From contig NZ_SMKV01000007.1 in NCBI RefSeq assembly GCF_004348445.1, positions 124,001 through 188,000 on the forward strand: a stretch of DNA of 64,000 nucleotides, written 5' to 3'. The translations under genes and the position numbers were made by a program. The DNA is from Saccharopolyspora aridisoli (GTDB lineage: Bacteria > Actinomycetota > Actinomycetes > Mycobacteriales > Pseudonocardiaceae). Of the stretch, positions 17,901-25,996 are shown one piece after another (position 1 is the first letter of the stretch; each line of letters starts with the position of its first letter). The notes beneath the pieces were generated by a model. The model did no database searches, was not told where the DNA came from, and was given only the letters and a program-made list of their open reading frames with translations.

Positions 17901-19589
17901 CAGCGCCGCGCACACCGCGATGGCCAGCGCCTCGTGCCCGGCCCAGCCGCTGCCGAGGGCGTCCTTGAGCTGCTCGGGAGTGGGTACCCCCTTCTCGGCG
18001 AGCTCTTCGGCGGCCTGCAGCGCGCGGTCGGTGTCCTCGTGATCGCGGTATGCGGCCAGCAGTTCGCGGGCCTGCTTCAGCGCCGAAGGGAGCGACTCCT
18101 CGCGCAGCAGCCGGTGCACCAGCACCGCCAGCACGCCGGCGGGCAGGTAGGCGTTGGGCTGGGAGTGGGTCAGCGCGGCGGTGGCGGCGGCGAGCTCGAA
18201 GACCGAGCGCGGGTCGTCCGACCACAGCGCGACCGGGGCCGCGCGGACCACGCCGCCGCAGTCGTCGGAGTCGTTGATCGGCCGCTCGAACGTGCCGGGA
18301 GCTCCCACCGAAGCGAACTCGCGGAGCGCGCTGATGGAACCGCTGTTCGGCGAGCGCACGGCGAACAGGTCGGACTGCTCGATCAGCCAGCCGTTGGCCT
18401 TGGGGTGCTTGGCCGCGAACGGTCCGGCCGACCGCATCCACGCGTGGCCCTGGGTGTGCAGCCAGCGCTGGTAAGCCAGCTGGATTGCGGGCAGCGGACC
18501 GGCCGAGTCGCCGCTGCGGGCCAGGCAGTGCGCGCGGATCAGCCCTTCCAGGGTGAACAGCGCCAGCTGGGTGTCGTCGGTGAACTCGCCCGGGTGCTCG
18601 CCGCTGCGGTCGTACTCGGTGACGCCGTCCTCGCCGAAGCGGCTGCGGATCTGGTCGATCGGGTAGAACTCCACCGGCGCGCCCAGCGCGTCACCGATCG
18701 CCCCGGCCAGCATCGAGCCCAGGAACCGGCGGCCGAACTCGGTCTCGGCGGGGTCCGCCGGAACCGCCGGCGGCTGGGGGACGATCGGAGTCGCGGGACC
18801 GACCGGAATCGCGGGAGCCGCGGTGGGCACCGGCGTTCCGGCGGGCGGCGACACCGGTGCGCCCGCGGGCGGTGCCATCGGCGTGCCTGCGGGCGGCGCG
18901 ACCGGTCCGGGTGCGGGAACCGGAGGCATCGGCGTGCCCGCGGGTGGCGACATCGCGACGCCCACCGGCTTCGGCGGTACCGACGCGGCGATCTTGACCA
19001 GGTCCTCACCCGGCATCCGGGCCTTGACCGGACTCGTGGGGTTGATCTGCAGGTCGATGCCGGAGAGCTGGTTGGTCGCCAGCTGCCGTCCGGTCATGCG
19101 CTGCCAGGTCGTCCAGTTCGGCGGCAGGAAGCCGTCGGAGGTGAACACCTGCAGCTGACGGCGGCCCGACTCGTGCTCCATCGTGAACAGCCCGCTGCCC
19201 TGCGGCTGGGCGAACAGGATCAGCTCGGAGTCGAGCATCGCGGCGAGCAGGGAGTGGCCCTGCGCGTAACCGGTGGTGGTCAGCTGCAGCGCGCGCTCGA
19301 CGTCGTTGGTCGGCGCGGGCAGCCGCAGCGCCACGGGCGAGGGCCGGTAATTCGGGTTGGGGGAGAAGTCGTCGGTGATCTCGCCTTTTTCGTCGACGCG
19401 GTAACCGCCGATGAAACCCCACGGCGGCACTTCGGCGTTGGGGTCGGTGAAGATCGGGTCGACCACGTACAGCCAGGTGTTGGGCTGCTTCTTGGCCTGT
19501 TCCCGCATAGCCGGTGTGATGACCGGTCGACTCGGCTGCTGCGTGTTCATCTCGCCCTGTTGTCCCTGACTCCCTGTCCAGCCTTGCAT
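14961..19589 (-). CDS. Three-domain ADP-ribosylglycohydrolase with type VII secretion-associated N-terminus
   Basis: The 1542-residue protein begins with a domain (about 20-190; NTWLYVVDP, PPWGFIGGYRVDE, NYRPSP, TTGYAQG) resembling actinobacterial type VII secretion-associated/SseB-like proteins. A Pro-Ala linker with PPAGTP repeats (about 205-280) follows. Three ADP-ribosylglycohydrolase folds come next, at about 288-640, 718-1065 and 1207-1530, joined by acidic linkers. The first fold keeps TDDTQ (336-340) and GDSDS (580-584), the metal-binding set needed to remove ADP-ribose. The second has SDE (767-769) and GASDS (1007-1011). The third has TQQ (1259-1261) and GNSAA (1481-1485). No signal peptide is seen. 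An ATG at 19550 is an alternative start. Catalysis by domain 1 is an inference from motifs, and the substrate is unknown. Confidence 0.85.
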   Translation of the reverse strand: MQGWTGSQGQQGEMNTQQPSRPVITPAMREQAKKQPNTWLYVVDPIFTDPNAEVPPWGFIGGYRVDEKGEITDDFSPNPNYRPSPVALRLPAPTNDVERALQLTTTGYAQGHSLLAAMLDSELILFAQPQGSGLFTMEHESGRRQLQVFTSDGFLPPNWTTWQRMTGRQLATNQLSGIDLQINPTSPVKARMPGEDLVKIAASVPPKPVGVAMSPPAGTPMPPVPAPGPVAPPAGTPMAPPAGAPVSPPAGTPVPTAAPAIPVGPATPIVPQPPAVPADPAETEFGRRFLGSMLAGAIGDALGAPVEFYPIDQIRSRFGEDGVTEYDRSGEHPGEFTDDTQLALFTLEGLIRAHCLARSGDSAGPLPAIQLAYQRWLHTQGHAWMRSAGPFAAKHPKANGWLIEQSDLFAVRSPNSGSISALREFASVGAPGTFERPINDSDDCGGVVRAAPVALWSDDPRSVFELAAATAALTHSQPNAYLPAGVLAVLVHRLLREESLPSALKQARELLAAYRDHEDTDRALQAAEELAEKGVPTPEQLKDALGSGWAGHEALAIAVCAALCTDTTADALMLAINHSGDSDSTAAICGNIVGARNGAAALPGVWLRDLRQREVVESLAKDGLLEFRGTPPAGDAWAKRYPASGDVSDLDFASSLPRAESPAESPGTLAETDEAEDTAPEVEPGPEVAAPQVESVVSPPESAAPPPPSSPEDLRAQRILGMLLGAAAGDALGLPIEADSLAEIRAKYGDSGLIDYVDGHHPAGSISDETQLTAFTAEGLIRASTARCDNGYADPATYVQQAYQRWLHTQGVEWAEAGASAHEPDGWLVEQRELFDRRVRGMTTMQALRGFAGGNEPGSLDKPPNDAADWGAVMRAAPAALWSDDPSEAFRTGARTALLTHGHASAYLPAGSLALLVHQLLADRTLPQAVDRTLLELSEWDGHEETITALRKAVELAATGTPTPEQIEDAFGTAHSGAQVLAIAVCAALTHPESFPEALVLAANHSGASDSTASICGCIMGAAHTASAIPQHWRDKLELREALECLAADADLAFGPNSPSGQLWAARYPVPEEHPAELGDVAPAEEEPDATEPEASRPDPGEPEASTQDAAEASAAAAEEAPADKDDSDDGLSDEELRLLLAWRKFRDNDDGNGNADLTQGLHKLLVEAFGEERAAQLTGESAAEDAEVEVEDEPVEEEQVRPSRRDRLAGCVLGSAAGDALGAPWMFSDLLTTLRENPDGVRAHAELFGRFGAATAYTQQTAFVLAALSRENPDRPSLVRASLRDWVRTQGGRPTPDGGGKLSDVEPLRAQRFPDEATLTAVARWGDRGENPTPGNPPNDARNAAATVRGAVVGFETTDLADAIALGAGIAVLTHGHPDGYLPAAALAGLVCGLDGGRTLIEAVQSVLAELDRMEGAENTARGLRIAVEIATSGPVSPTVLESLGLGWHAPEALAIAVAAALSHPNSVADAVSLAATHAGNSAATAAICGALMGTARGVEELPEEWVDGLELRDVLDRLLAEVGVSDVEEPEPQPAANSAG

Positions 19590-19813
19590 TGATCGCCCCC
19601 ACAGCGACGGTCACTCGATCGCGTGAGCCTGACGGGTCAACGATGCACGGTGAGCTGCCGGTTCCCGTTCGAGCGCCGTAACGCACTCTCTCATGGCCTC
19701 GTGGGATGAATCGTAGTCTTCGTGAGAACAACTCTGAGTGAATCTCAGCGGTGCGGTCCGGTGGATCACACGTCGGTCGGGACGGCAATGGTTCAACCGG
19801 ACGGAGCCGGGGG

Positions 19814-20038
19814 TCAGTCGGACAGCGCCGCGGCCATCAAACAGCCCAAGCACGGCATCCCGGCGGGCCCGTCCAGAGCCTCGGCCTGGCCAGGGGCGAT
19901 GCTGAAACCGCAGTAGGCGTGCAAGGTCTCAGGCAGCGGGCCACCGTTCGGGAGCGGGAAGAAGTGGCAGGACTTGTCCTGCTCGCTGCGCGCGAACTCA
20001 GGGCGCACCCGCGCGATCAGGTGCGGGATCGACGTCAT
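19814..20038 (-). CDS. Small cysteine-containing hypothetical protein
   Basis: The 74-residue product starts with ATG at 20038 and contains several cysteines and histidines (DKSCHFFPL, HAYCGF, MPCLGCLMAA). A CxxC pair near the C-terminus suggests metal binding, possibly a small zinc site. No family was recognised with certainty. It lies alone, downstream of the sulfate-assimilation operon on the same strand but 129 bases away, with a hairpin in the gap. Amino-acid composition looks like a real protein rather than a GC shadow. Confidence 0.6.
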   Translation of the reverse strand: MTSIPHLIARVRPEFARSEQDKSCHFFPLPNGGPLPETLHAYCGFSIAPGQAEALDGPAGMPCLGCLMAAALSD

Positions 20039-20121
20039 CGCGGAGCACCTCCTGCGCGCGCAGCCCTGGCGTGAACGGCACAGATCACATCATGCAGATG
20101 CGCGTGCGAGAACGAAGCCGC

Positions 20122-20139
20122 TTGGCGAATTCTCGCCAA
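20122..20139. terminator. Hairpin after the sulfate-assimilation operon
   Basis: A perfect 7-bp stem (20122-20128 with 20133-20139) closes a 4-base loop in the gap after the chelatase gene on the minus strand. There is no T run. It may be a weak terminator or an operator for the small gene that starts at 20038. Confidence 0.35.
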
Positions 20140-20167
20140 ACCGTTGCGCGGGACGAGCCGCCCACCC

Positions 20168-20923
20168 TCACACCAGGACGGGCAGCGGCGCGTCGACCGC
20201 GACCAGGTCGTAGCGGTGCAGGACGAGATCGGCCACGCCCGGATCATCGGCCATCGGACCCGCGATCAGCGGAGCGTCCGAGTGAGCTCGGGCCAGCTCC
20301 ACGATGCGGTCCGGGAGCAGCCCCGGTGCCAGGAACCAGGATCCGATCGCGAACCGCCGCGCCCCCCGTGCGCGCAGGAGCTCGACGGCCGCTGGGACGT
20401 CCGGGGCCGCCGCAGCCGCGAAGGTCGCGACCGTTCCAGCCCAGGAGGTGCGGGACTGCCAGCGGGCCGCGACGTCGGCGACCAGGCGGTTGGCCGGTGC
20501 GTGCGACGAGCCCGCACCCGCCAGCAGGACACCGAGCTCCGGGTCATCGGGATCGGCACCCGCTGCCAGCAGACGGCGCCACGCGGCGGCGTCCAACCGC
20601 GGGTCCGGACCCAGCACGTCGCCGATGCGCACCCGGAGGTCCGGATGCCGCTGCTGCGCGTCGGCGACGGCGGCGGGCACGTCGACGCGGGCGTGGAAGG
20701 CGTGGCCGAGCAGCAGCGGCACGACCACGGCCTCCCGGTGCCCGTCGGCGCGCACGGCGTCCAGGACGTCGCCCAGCAGCGGCTGGGACAGGTCCAGGAA
20801 CGCCACGCGCACGTCCAGCTCCGGCCGCAGCGCGCGCACCACGTCCAGCAGCCGGTGGATCGTCGCGGCGGAGCGCGGATCCCGGCTGCCGTGCGCGACG
20901 GCGACCAGCGGCGCGGTGGTCAT
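20168..20923 (-). CDS. Sirohydrochlorin chelatase-like protein (CbiX family)
   Basis: The 251-residue protein has the CbiX/SirB chelatase fold in two halves: PLVAVAHGSRDPRSAAT with the metal-binding histidine at residues 7-20, and a second half with GAGSSHAPANRL (about 157-168). The LLLGHAFHARVDVP segment carries two more histidines typical of the active site. It probably inserts Fe2+ into sirohydrochlorin to make siroheme, the cofactor of the sulfite reductase encoded at the head of this operon. Its ATG overlaps the cysN stop (ATGA), so it is the last gene of the operon. The mycobacterial che1 gene has the same setting. Confidence 0.9.
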   Translation of the reverse strand: MTTAPLVAVAHGSRDPRSAATIHRLLDVVRALRPELDVRVAFLDLSQPLLGDVLDAVRADGHREAVVVPLLLGHAFHARVDVPAAVADAQQRHPDLRVRIGDVLGPDPRLDAAAWRRLLAAGADPDDPELGVLLAGAGSSHAPANRLVADVAARWQSRTSWAGTVATFAAAAAPDVPAAVELLRARGARRFAIGSWFLAPGLLPDRIVELARAHSDAPLIAGPMADDPGVADLVLHRYDLVAVDAPLPVLV

Positions 20924-22263
20924 CGCGACGCTTCGGCGAACGGGGCCAGCGGCACACCGATCAGGCCGGCGGCCAGGGTGGTGCCGTCGGCCGGGTCGAT
21001 GACCAGGAAGGAGCCGTTGCGGCGGCTGTCGGCGTAGTCGTCCACCGGCAGCGGCTCGGCGGTGCGCAGCTGCACCCGGCCGATCTCGTTGAGCTGCAAC
21101 GAGTCAGGCGCGGCGACGCTGGTCAGCTGCTGCTCGTCGAAGCGCGCCGACAGCTCGGTAACCATCGCCTGCACGGTGCGGGCACCGTGCTTGACGAGCA
21201 CCTTCGCGCCCGGGTTCAGCGTCTTCTCCGCCAGCCAGCACACCGTGGCGTCGAGCTCGTCGGTCAGCCGGGGAGCGGTCTCCGCCGCGGCGATCAGGTC
21301 GCCGCGCGAGATGTCGACGTCGTCGTCCAGCAGCAGCGTCACCGAGTGGCCTGCCGCGGCCTCGGCCCGCTCGCCGTCGGCGGTGTCCACCTTGGACACC
21401 TTGGTGCGCACCCCGGCGGGCAGCACGACGACGTCGTCCCCGGCCCGCACCACACCGGCGCCGACCTGGCCGGCGTAGCCGCGGTAGTCGGGGTGCTCGG
21501 CGGTGCGCGGCCGGATCACGTACTGCACCGGCATCCGGAACGGCACGTCGTGCGGGTCCGGCGCGACCGGCACGCTCTCCAGGTGCTGCAGCAGCGACGG
21601 GCCGGAGTACCAGGGCGTGTTCTCCGAGCTCTCCACCACGTTGTCGCCCAGCAGCGCCGACACCGGGATGGTCACCACGGCGTCGTCGGCGTAGCCGAGA
21701 GCCCTGGCGTGGGTGGCGAACTCCTCGGCGATGCGGGTGAAGGTCGCCTCGTCGAAGTCCACCATGTCGATCTTGTTCACAGCCAGCACCAGCTGCGGCA
21801 CGCCCAGCAGCGCCAGCACCGCCGCGTGCCGACGGGTCTGCTCGACGACGCCGTTGCGGGCGTCGACCAGCAGCACCGCCAGCTGGGCGGTCGAGGCACC
21901 GGTCACGGTGTTGCGGGTGTACTGCACGTGGCCGGGCGTGTCGGCCAGCACGAAGGTGCGCTTCGGCGTGGCGAAGTAGCGGTAGGCCACGTCGATGGTG
22001 ATGCCCTGCTCGCGCTCCGCGCGCAGGCCGTCGACCAGCAGCGACAGGTCAGGGGTAGCCAGGCCGCGGTCCGCGCTCGCACGGTGCACCGCGTCGAGCT
22101 GGTCGGCCAGCACCGACTTGGTGTCGTGCAGCAGCCGACCCACCAGCGTGGACTTGCCGTCGTCGACGGAGCCCGCGGTGGCCAGTCGCAGCAGATCGGT
22201 GTGCACCGGCAGCGTCACCTCGGTGCCGCTGTCCGGGGCGGTGCGAGTCGTGGTCTCGGTCAT
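20920..22263 (-). CDS. cysN: Sulfate adenylyltransferase subunit 1 (GTPase)
   Basis: This 447-residue EF-Tu-like GTPase drives formation of adenosine 5'-phosphosulfate with CysD. The G motifs are visible: GSVDDGKST (about residues 32-40), DTPGH, and NKID. The C-terminal beta-barrels follow. There is no fused APS kinase domain, which agrees with a pathway reducing APS directly. The ATG at 22263 is preferred over a GTG at 22275, which would sit directly on the ribosome-binding site. cysD lies upstream across a 163-base gap holding a short tandem repeat. Confidence 0.95.
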   Translation of the reverse strand: MTETTTRTAPDSGTEVTLPVHTDLLRLATAGSVDDGKSTLVGRLLHDTKSVLADQLDAVHRASADRGLATPDLSLLVDGLRAEREQGITIDVAYRYFATPKRTFVLADTPGHVQYTRNTVTGASTAQLAVLLVDARNGVVEQTRRHAAVLALLGVPQLVLAVNKIDMVDFDEATFTRIAEEFATHARALGYADDAVVTIPVSALLGDNVVESSENTPWYSGPSLLQHLESVPVAPDPHDVPFRMPVQYVIRPRTAEHPDYRGYAGQVGAGVVRAGDDVVVLPAGVRTKVSKVDTADGERAEAAAGHSVTLLLDDDVDISRGDLIAAAETAPRLTDELDATVCWLAEKTLNPGAKVLVKHGARTVQAMVTELSARFDEQQLTSVAAPDSLQLNEIGRVQLRTAEPLPVDDYADSRRNGSFLVIDPADGTTLAAGLIGVPLAPFAEASR

Positions 22264-22333
22264 CTGGAAACCCACTCCTGGTGGTCAAGGCTTTGCCGTC
22301 GGGAAAGGTGTTGAAGGGTGTTGGGGTGGAGGG

Positions 22334-22363
22334 GCGTTGAGCCGAGCGGCGTTGAGCCGAGCG
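22334..22363. repeat. 15-bp tandem duplication between cysD and cysN
   Basis: GCGTTGAGCCGAGCG is present twice in direct tandem in the cysD-cysN gap. Copies are identical. No function is evident; it may be a replication-slippage product. Confidence 0.7.
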
Positions 22364-22426
22364 GCGTCAGCCGCCTCCTCGACCTGAGCGACTTGCACCG
22401 CTGAGCAAGTCGACTGCGGACCCTCG

Positions 22427-23353
22427 TCAGAAGTAGCCCTCGCGCTTGCGGTCTTCCATGGCGGCTTCGGAGATCCGGTCGTCGGCCCGGGTCGCGCCGC
22501 GTTCGGTGAGCCGGCTGGCCGCGACCTCGGCGATGACGTCGTCCACCGTGTACGCCTCGGACTCGACCGCACCGGTGCAGGAACCGTCGCCGACCGTGCG
22601 GTAGCGCACAGTCTTGGACTCCGGGTCCTCCCCGTCGCGCGGACCTCCCCACGGGCCGGAGGTCAGCCACATGCCGTCGCGCAGGTAGACCTCGCGGCGG
22701 TGCGCGTAGTAGATCTCCGGCAGCTCGATCTTCTCCCGCTGGATGTAGCGCCAGATGTCGAGCTCGGTCCAGTTCGACAGCGGGAACACGCGCACGTGCT
22801 CACCCGGGCGGTGCCGCCCGTTGTAGAGGTTCCACAGCTCCGGGCGCTGCCGGCGCGGGTCCCACTGCCCGAAGGCGTTGCGCAGGCTGAAGATGCGCTC
22901 CTTGGCGCGGGCGCGCTCCTCGTCGCGGCGACCGCCGCCGAAGACGGCGTCGAACTTGTTGTCGCCGATGGCGTCGAGCAGCGGCTGGGTCTGCAGCGGG
23001 TTGCGGGTGCCGTCGGCGCGCTCCTGCAGCCGACCGTCGTCGATGTAGTCCTGCACCTTGGCCACCACCAGGCGCAGCTGGTGCTTCTCGACGATGTCGT
23101 CGCGGAAGTCCAGCACCTCGGGGAAGTTGTGCCCGGTGTCGACGTGCAGCAGCGAGAACGGCACCGGAGCCGGCCAGAACGCCTTGATCGCCAGGTGCAC
23201 CAGCACCGTGGAGTCCTTGCCACCGGAGAACAGGATCACCGGCCGGTCGAACTCACCGGCCACCTCGCGGAAGATGTGGATCGCCTCGGACTCCAGCGCG
23301 GCCAGGTTGTCCACCTGCGGCGGCGCGGACACCTCGGTGTCTGCTGTGGTCAT
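22427..23353 (-). CDS. cysD: Sulfate adenylyltransferase subunit 2
   Basis: The 308-residue catalytic subunit of ATP sulfurylase makes APS from ATP and sulfate, in complex with the CysN GTPase. The PP-loop SGGKDST lies at about residues 42-48, followed by VDTGHNFPEVLDFRD, and the GGGRRDEERARAKER stretch typical of CysD. The C-terminus RKREGYF is family-specific. The ATG at 23353 gives the usual length. cysH lies 65 bases upstream. Confidence 0.95.
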   Translation of the reverse strand: MTTADTEVSAPPQVDNLAALESEAIHIFREVAGEFDRPVILFSGGKDSTVLVHLAIKAFWPAPVPFSLLHVDTGHNFPEVLDFRDDIVEKHQLRLVVAKVQDYIDDGRLQERADGTRNPLQTQPLLDAIGDNKFDAVFGGGRRDEERARAKERIFSLRNAFGQWDPRRQRPELWNLYNGRHRPGEHVRVFPLSNWTELDIWRYIQREKIELPEIYYAHRREVYLRDGMWLTSGPWGGPRDGEDPESKTVRYRTVGDGSCTGAVESEAYTVDDVIAEVAASRLTERGATRADDRISEAAMEDRKREGYF

Positions 23354-23418
23354 TTCCCCTCCGTCGTCTCCCGGACACCCGCACCCGGGTCGAAGTCGTG
23401 CTCGTGTGCGCTGAGAAC

Positions 23419-24147
23419 TCAGCCGTGCAATCCGCATTCGGTCTTGGAGCTGCCCGCCCAGCGCCCGCTGCGCGGGTCAGCGCCCGGCTGCGGTTTGGCG
23501 GTGCAGGGCTGGCACCCGATGGACGGATACCCCGCAGGGACCAGCGGGTTGACCAGCACGCCGTTGTCGTCGATGTAGCGCTGCAACTCCTCGTCCGACC
23601 ACGCCGCCAACGGGTTGATCTTCACCAACCCGTTGCGGTCGTCCCAGGTCAGCACTGGGGTGTTGGCGCGGGTCGGCGCCTCCACCCGGCGCACGCCGGT
23701 CACCCACGCCTCGTAGCGGGACAGCGTGTTGCGCAGCGGGACCACCTTGCGCAGGAAGCAGCAGCGCTGAGGGTCGCGCTCGTGCAGGCGCGGCCCCTCG
23801 GTCTGGTCCTGCTCGGCGACGGTCTGCTCGGGAAGCGCGTTGACCATCTTCACGTCGTAGACCTGCTCGACCGCGTCGCGCGTGCCGATGGTCTCGGCGA
23901 AGTGGTAGCCGGTCTCCAGGAACAGGACCTCCACGCCGGGCATGGCCTTGGCTGCCAGGTCGACCAGCACCGCGTCCTGCATGTTGGAGGCCACGATCAG
24001 CCTGCCGTCGCCGAAGTTCTCCGCGGCCCAGCGCAGCGCCTCCTCGGCGGTGGCGTCGGCCAGCTCCGGCGCGGCCTCGTCGACCAGCGCCTTGAGCTCC
24101 TCGTCGCCGCGTCGCGATCCGATCTGTGTGGTGGTTTCGGCGGTCAT
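23419..24147 (-). CDS. cysH: APS reductase (phosphoadenylylsulfate reductase family)
   Basis: This 242-residue enzyme reduces APS (or PAPS) to sulfite with thioredoxin. The cysteine pairs RCCFLRKVVPL and GCQPC are those that ligate a 4Fe-4S cluster in APS-specific enzymes; PAPS-specific reductases lack them. The catalytic cysteine is in the C-terminal TECGLH. The lack of an APS kinase domain on CysN agrees with APS as substrate. The ATG at 24147 shares one base with the stop of the upstream zinc-ribbon gene (TGATG), indicating coupled translation. Confidence 0.95.
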   Translation of the reverse strand: MTAETTTQIGSRRGDEELKALVDEAAPELADATAEEALRWAAENFGDGRLIVASNMQDAVLVDLAAKAMPGVEVLFLETGYHFAETIGTRDAVEQVYDVKMVNALPEQTVAEQDQTEGPRLHERDPQRCCFLRKVVPLRNTLSRYEAWVTGVRRVEAPTRANTPVLTWDDRNGLVKINPLAAWSDEELQRYIDDNGVLVNPLVPAGYPSIGCQPCTAKPQPGADPRSGRWAGSSKTECGLHG

Positions 24148-24302
24148 CAGTCTCCGTTCCCTCCCAGAGCCAACCCGACCAGCCGGACGGTGAAGACCCG
24201 TCGGCAGGCGTGGCACTTCCAGGCCCCGGCGGGCTCTTCCTCCGGGGTGAGGTCCTCATCGCCGCAGTACGGGCAGCACTGCGGTACCGCCCGCTCGCTC
24301 AC
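24147..24302 (-). CDS. Small zinc-ribbon protein of the sulfur operon
   Basis: The 51-residue product contains two CxxC pairs, CCPYCGDED and WKCHACRRVF, spaced as in a zinc ribbon, followed by a short hydrophobic C-terminus. It begins at a GTG that overlaps the sulfite reductase stop (GTGA) and ends in the cysH start, so it is locked into the operon. The function is unknown. Zinc-ribbon or rubredoxin-like electron or metal handling for siroheme or sulfite reduction is possible but not shown. Confidence 0.8.
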   Translation of the reverse strand: MSERAVPQCCPYCGDEDLTPEEEPAGAWKCHACRRVFTVRLVGLALGGNGD

Positions 24303-25996
24303 TTGAGGTCGTCCTCTTCGGCGCGGGCCACCCACTGCGCGAACCGCTCGCCTTCTTCGCGCTGGTCCAGGTAGTTGCGCACGAGCCGTTCCACGTAGGG
24401 GCCGACCTCGGAGGAGATGACCTTGTGGCCGCGGATCTTCCGGCCGAACCCGGTGTCGATGGCCAGGCCACCGCCCAGGTGGACCTGGAAGCCCTCGACC
24501 TGGTTGCCGTTGCCGTCCGGGACCATCTGGCCCTTCAGCCCGATGTCGGCGACCTGGGTCCGGGCGCAGGCGTTCGGGCAGCCGTTGAGGTTGATCGTCA
24601 CCGGGTCGGTGACACCGGCCTGCACGTCGGCGAGCCGCTTCTCCAGCTCGGAGACCAGGTCGATCGCCCGCTGCTTGGTCTCGACGATGGCGAGCTTGCA
24701 GAACTCGATGCCGGTGCAGGCCATCACGCCGCGCCGCCACGGCGACGGATCGGCGTGCAGGCCCAGCTCCGCCAGGTCGGCGGTCAGGCCGTCCACGTCG
24801 GACTCGGTCACGTCGAGCACCAGCAAGTTCTGCTCCACGGTGGTGCGCACCCGCTTGGAACCGACACGCTCGGCGGCCTTGGCGACCTCCATCAGCGTCG
24901 AGCCGCTCACCCGGCCCGCGGCGCTCTTGACGCCCACGTAGTGCTTGCCGTCGACCTGCCGGTGCACGCCCAGGTGGTCGCGGTGGCCTGAGGGGGTCTC
25001 CGGCGCAGGCCCGTCGATCAGCTTGCGGCCCAGGTACTCGTCCTCCAGCACCTGCCGGAACTTCTCCGCGCCCCAGTCGGCGAGCAGGTACTTGAGGCGG
25101 GCCCGGTTGCGCAGCCGGCGGTAGCCGTAGTCGCGGAAGATCTGCACGACCCCGTGCCAGACCTCGGCCGCGTCCTCCTGCGAAACCCAGGCACCCAACC
25201 GCACGGCCAGCTTCGGGTTGGTCGACAGGCCGCCGCCGACCCAGAGGTCGTAGCCCGGACCGTGCTCGGGGTGGACCACGCCGACCAGCGAGATGTCGTT
25301 GATCTCCGGGACGGTGTCCCAGCGCGGCGAACCTGAGATGGCGGTCTTGAACTTGCGCGGCAGGTTCGACAGCGACCGGTCGCCGATGTAGCGCTCGGTG
25401 ATCTCGGCGATCGCCGGGGTGGCGTCGATGATCTCATCAGCGGCGACGCCGGCCACCGGTGAACCGAGCACCACGCGCGGGCAGTCACCGCACGCTTCGG
25501 TGGTGGAGAGCCCGACGCCCTCCAGCTTCTCCCAGATCGTCGGCACGTCCTCGACTCGCACCCAGTGCAGCTGGATGTTCTGCCGGTCGGTGATGTCGGC
25601 GGTGTCGCGGGCGTAGGTCTGCGACACCTCGCCGATGACGCGCAGCTGCTCTGTGGTCAGCGCACCGCCGTCGACGCGCACCCGCATCATGAAGTAGCGG
25701 TCGTCGAGGTCTTCGGGCTCGATCGTGCCGGTGCGCGCACCGGGGATGCCGGGCGCGCGCTGGGTGTACAGGCCCCACCAGCGGAAGCGGCCACGCAGGT
25801 CACCCGGGTCGATGGCGTCGAAGCCCCGGTGGGCGTAGATGTTCTCGATCCGCTCGCGCACGTTGAGCGGGTTGTCGTCCTTCTTGGAGCGCTCGTTGGC
25901 GTTGAGCGGTTCGCGGTAACCGAGCGCCCACTGGCCCTCGCCGCGGGTCTTGCGCTTGCGGGCAGGACGAGCAGGCGATTCCGTGGGGGGAGCCAT
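24299..25996 (-). CDS. sir: Ferredoxin-dependent sulfite reductase
   Basis: The 565-residue enzyme reduces sulfite to sulfide with six electrons, using siroheme coupled to a 4Fe-4S cluster. The cluster and siroheme ligands are seen in CTGIEFCKLA (Cx5C) and NGCPNACAR (Cx3C), about residues 426-475. The siroheme-binding arginines lie in the RQNIQLHW region near 142. The protein starts with a basic tail (KRKTRGEGQWALG) typical of actinobacterial SirA. The ATG at 25996 has CCGGAGG upstream. A leader peptide is encoded 120 bases before the start, and the following genes overlap it, so this is the first enzyme gene of the operon. Confidence 0.94.
   Translation of the reverse strand: MAPPTESPARPARKRKTRGEGQWALGYREPLNANERSKKDDNPLNVRERIENIYAHRGFDAIDPGDLRGRFRWWGLYTQRAPGIPGARTGTIEPEDLDDRYFMMRVRVDGGALTTEQLRVIGEVSQTYARDTADITDRQNIQLHWVRVEDVPTIWEKLEGVGLSTTEACGDCPRVVLGSPVAGVAADEIIDATPAIAEITERYIGDRSLSNLPRKFKTAISGSPRWDTVPEINDISLVGVVHPEHGPGYDLWVGGGLSTNPKLAVRLGAWVSQEDAAEVWHGVVQIFRDYGYRRLRNRARLKYLLADWGAEKFRQVLEDEYLGRKLIDGPAPETPSGHRDHLGVHRQVDGKHYVGVKSAAGRVSGSTLMEVAKAAERVGSKRVRTTVEQNLLVLDVTESDVDGLTADLAELGLHADPSPWRRGVMACTGIEFCKLAIVETKQRAIDLVSELEKRLADVQAGVTDPVTINLNGCPNACARTQVADIGLKGQMVPDGNGNQVEGFQVHLGGGLAIDTGFGRKIRGHKVISSEVGPYVERLVRNYLDQREEGERFAQWVARAEEDDLK

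Noticed and set aside
20071-22314. Long plus-strand open frame opposite cysN and the chelatase gene
   Set aside because: It covers two well-supported genes on the other strand and has low-complexity Arg/Gly sequence.
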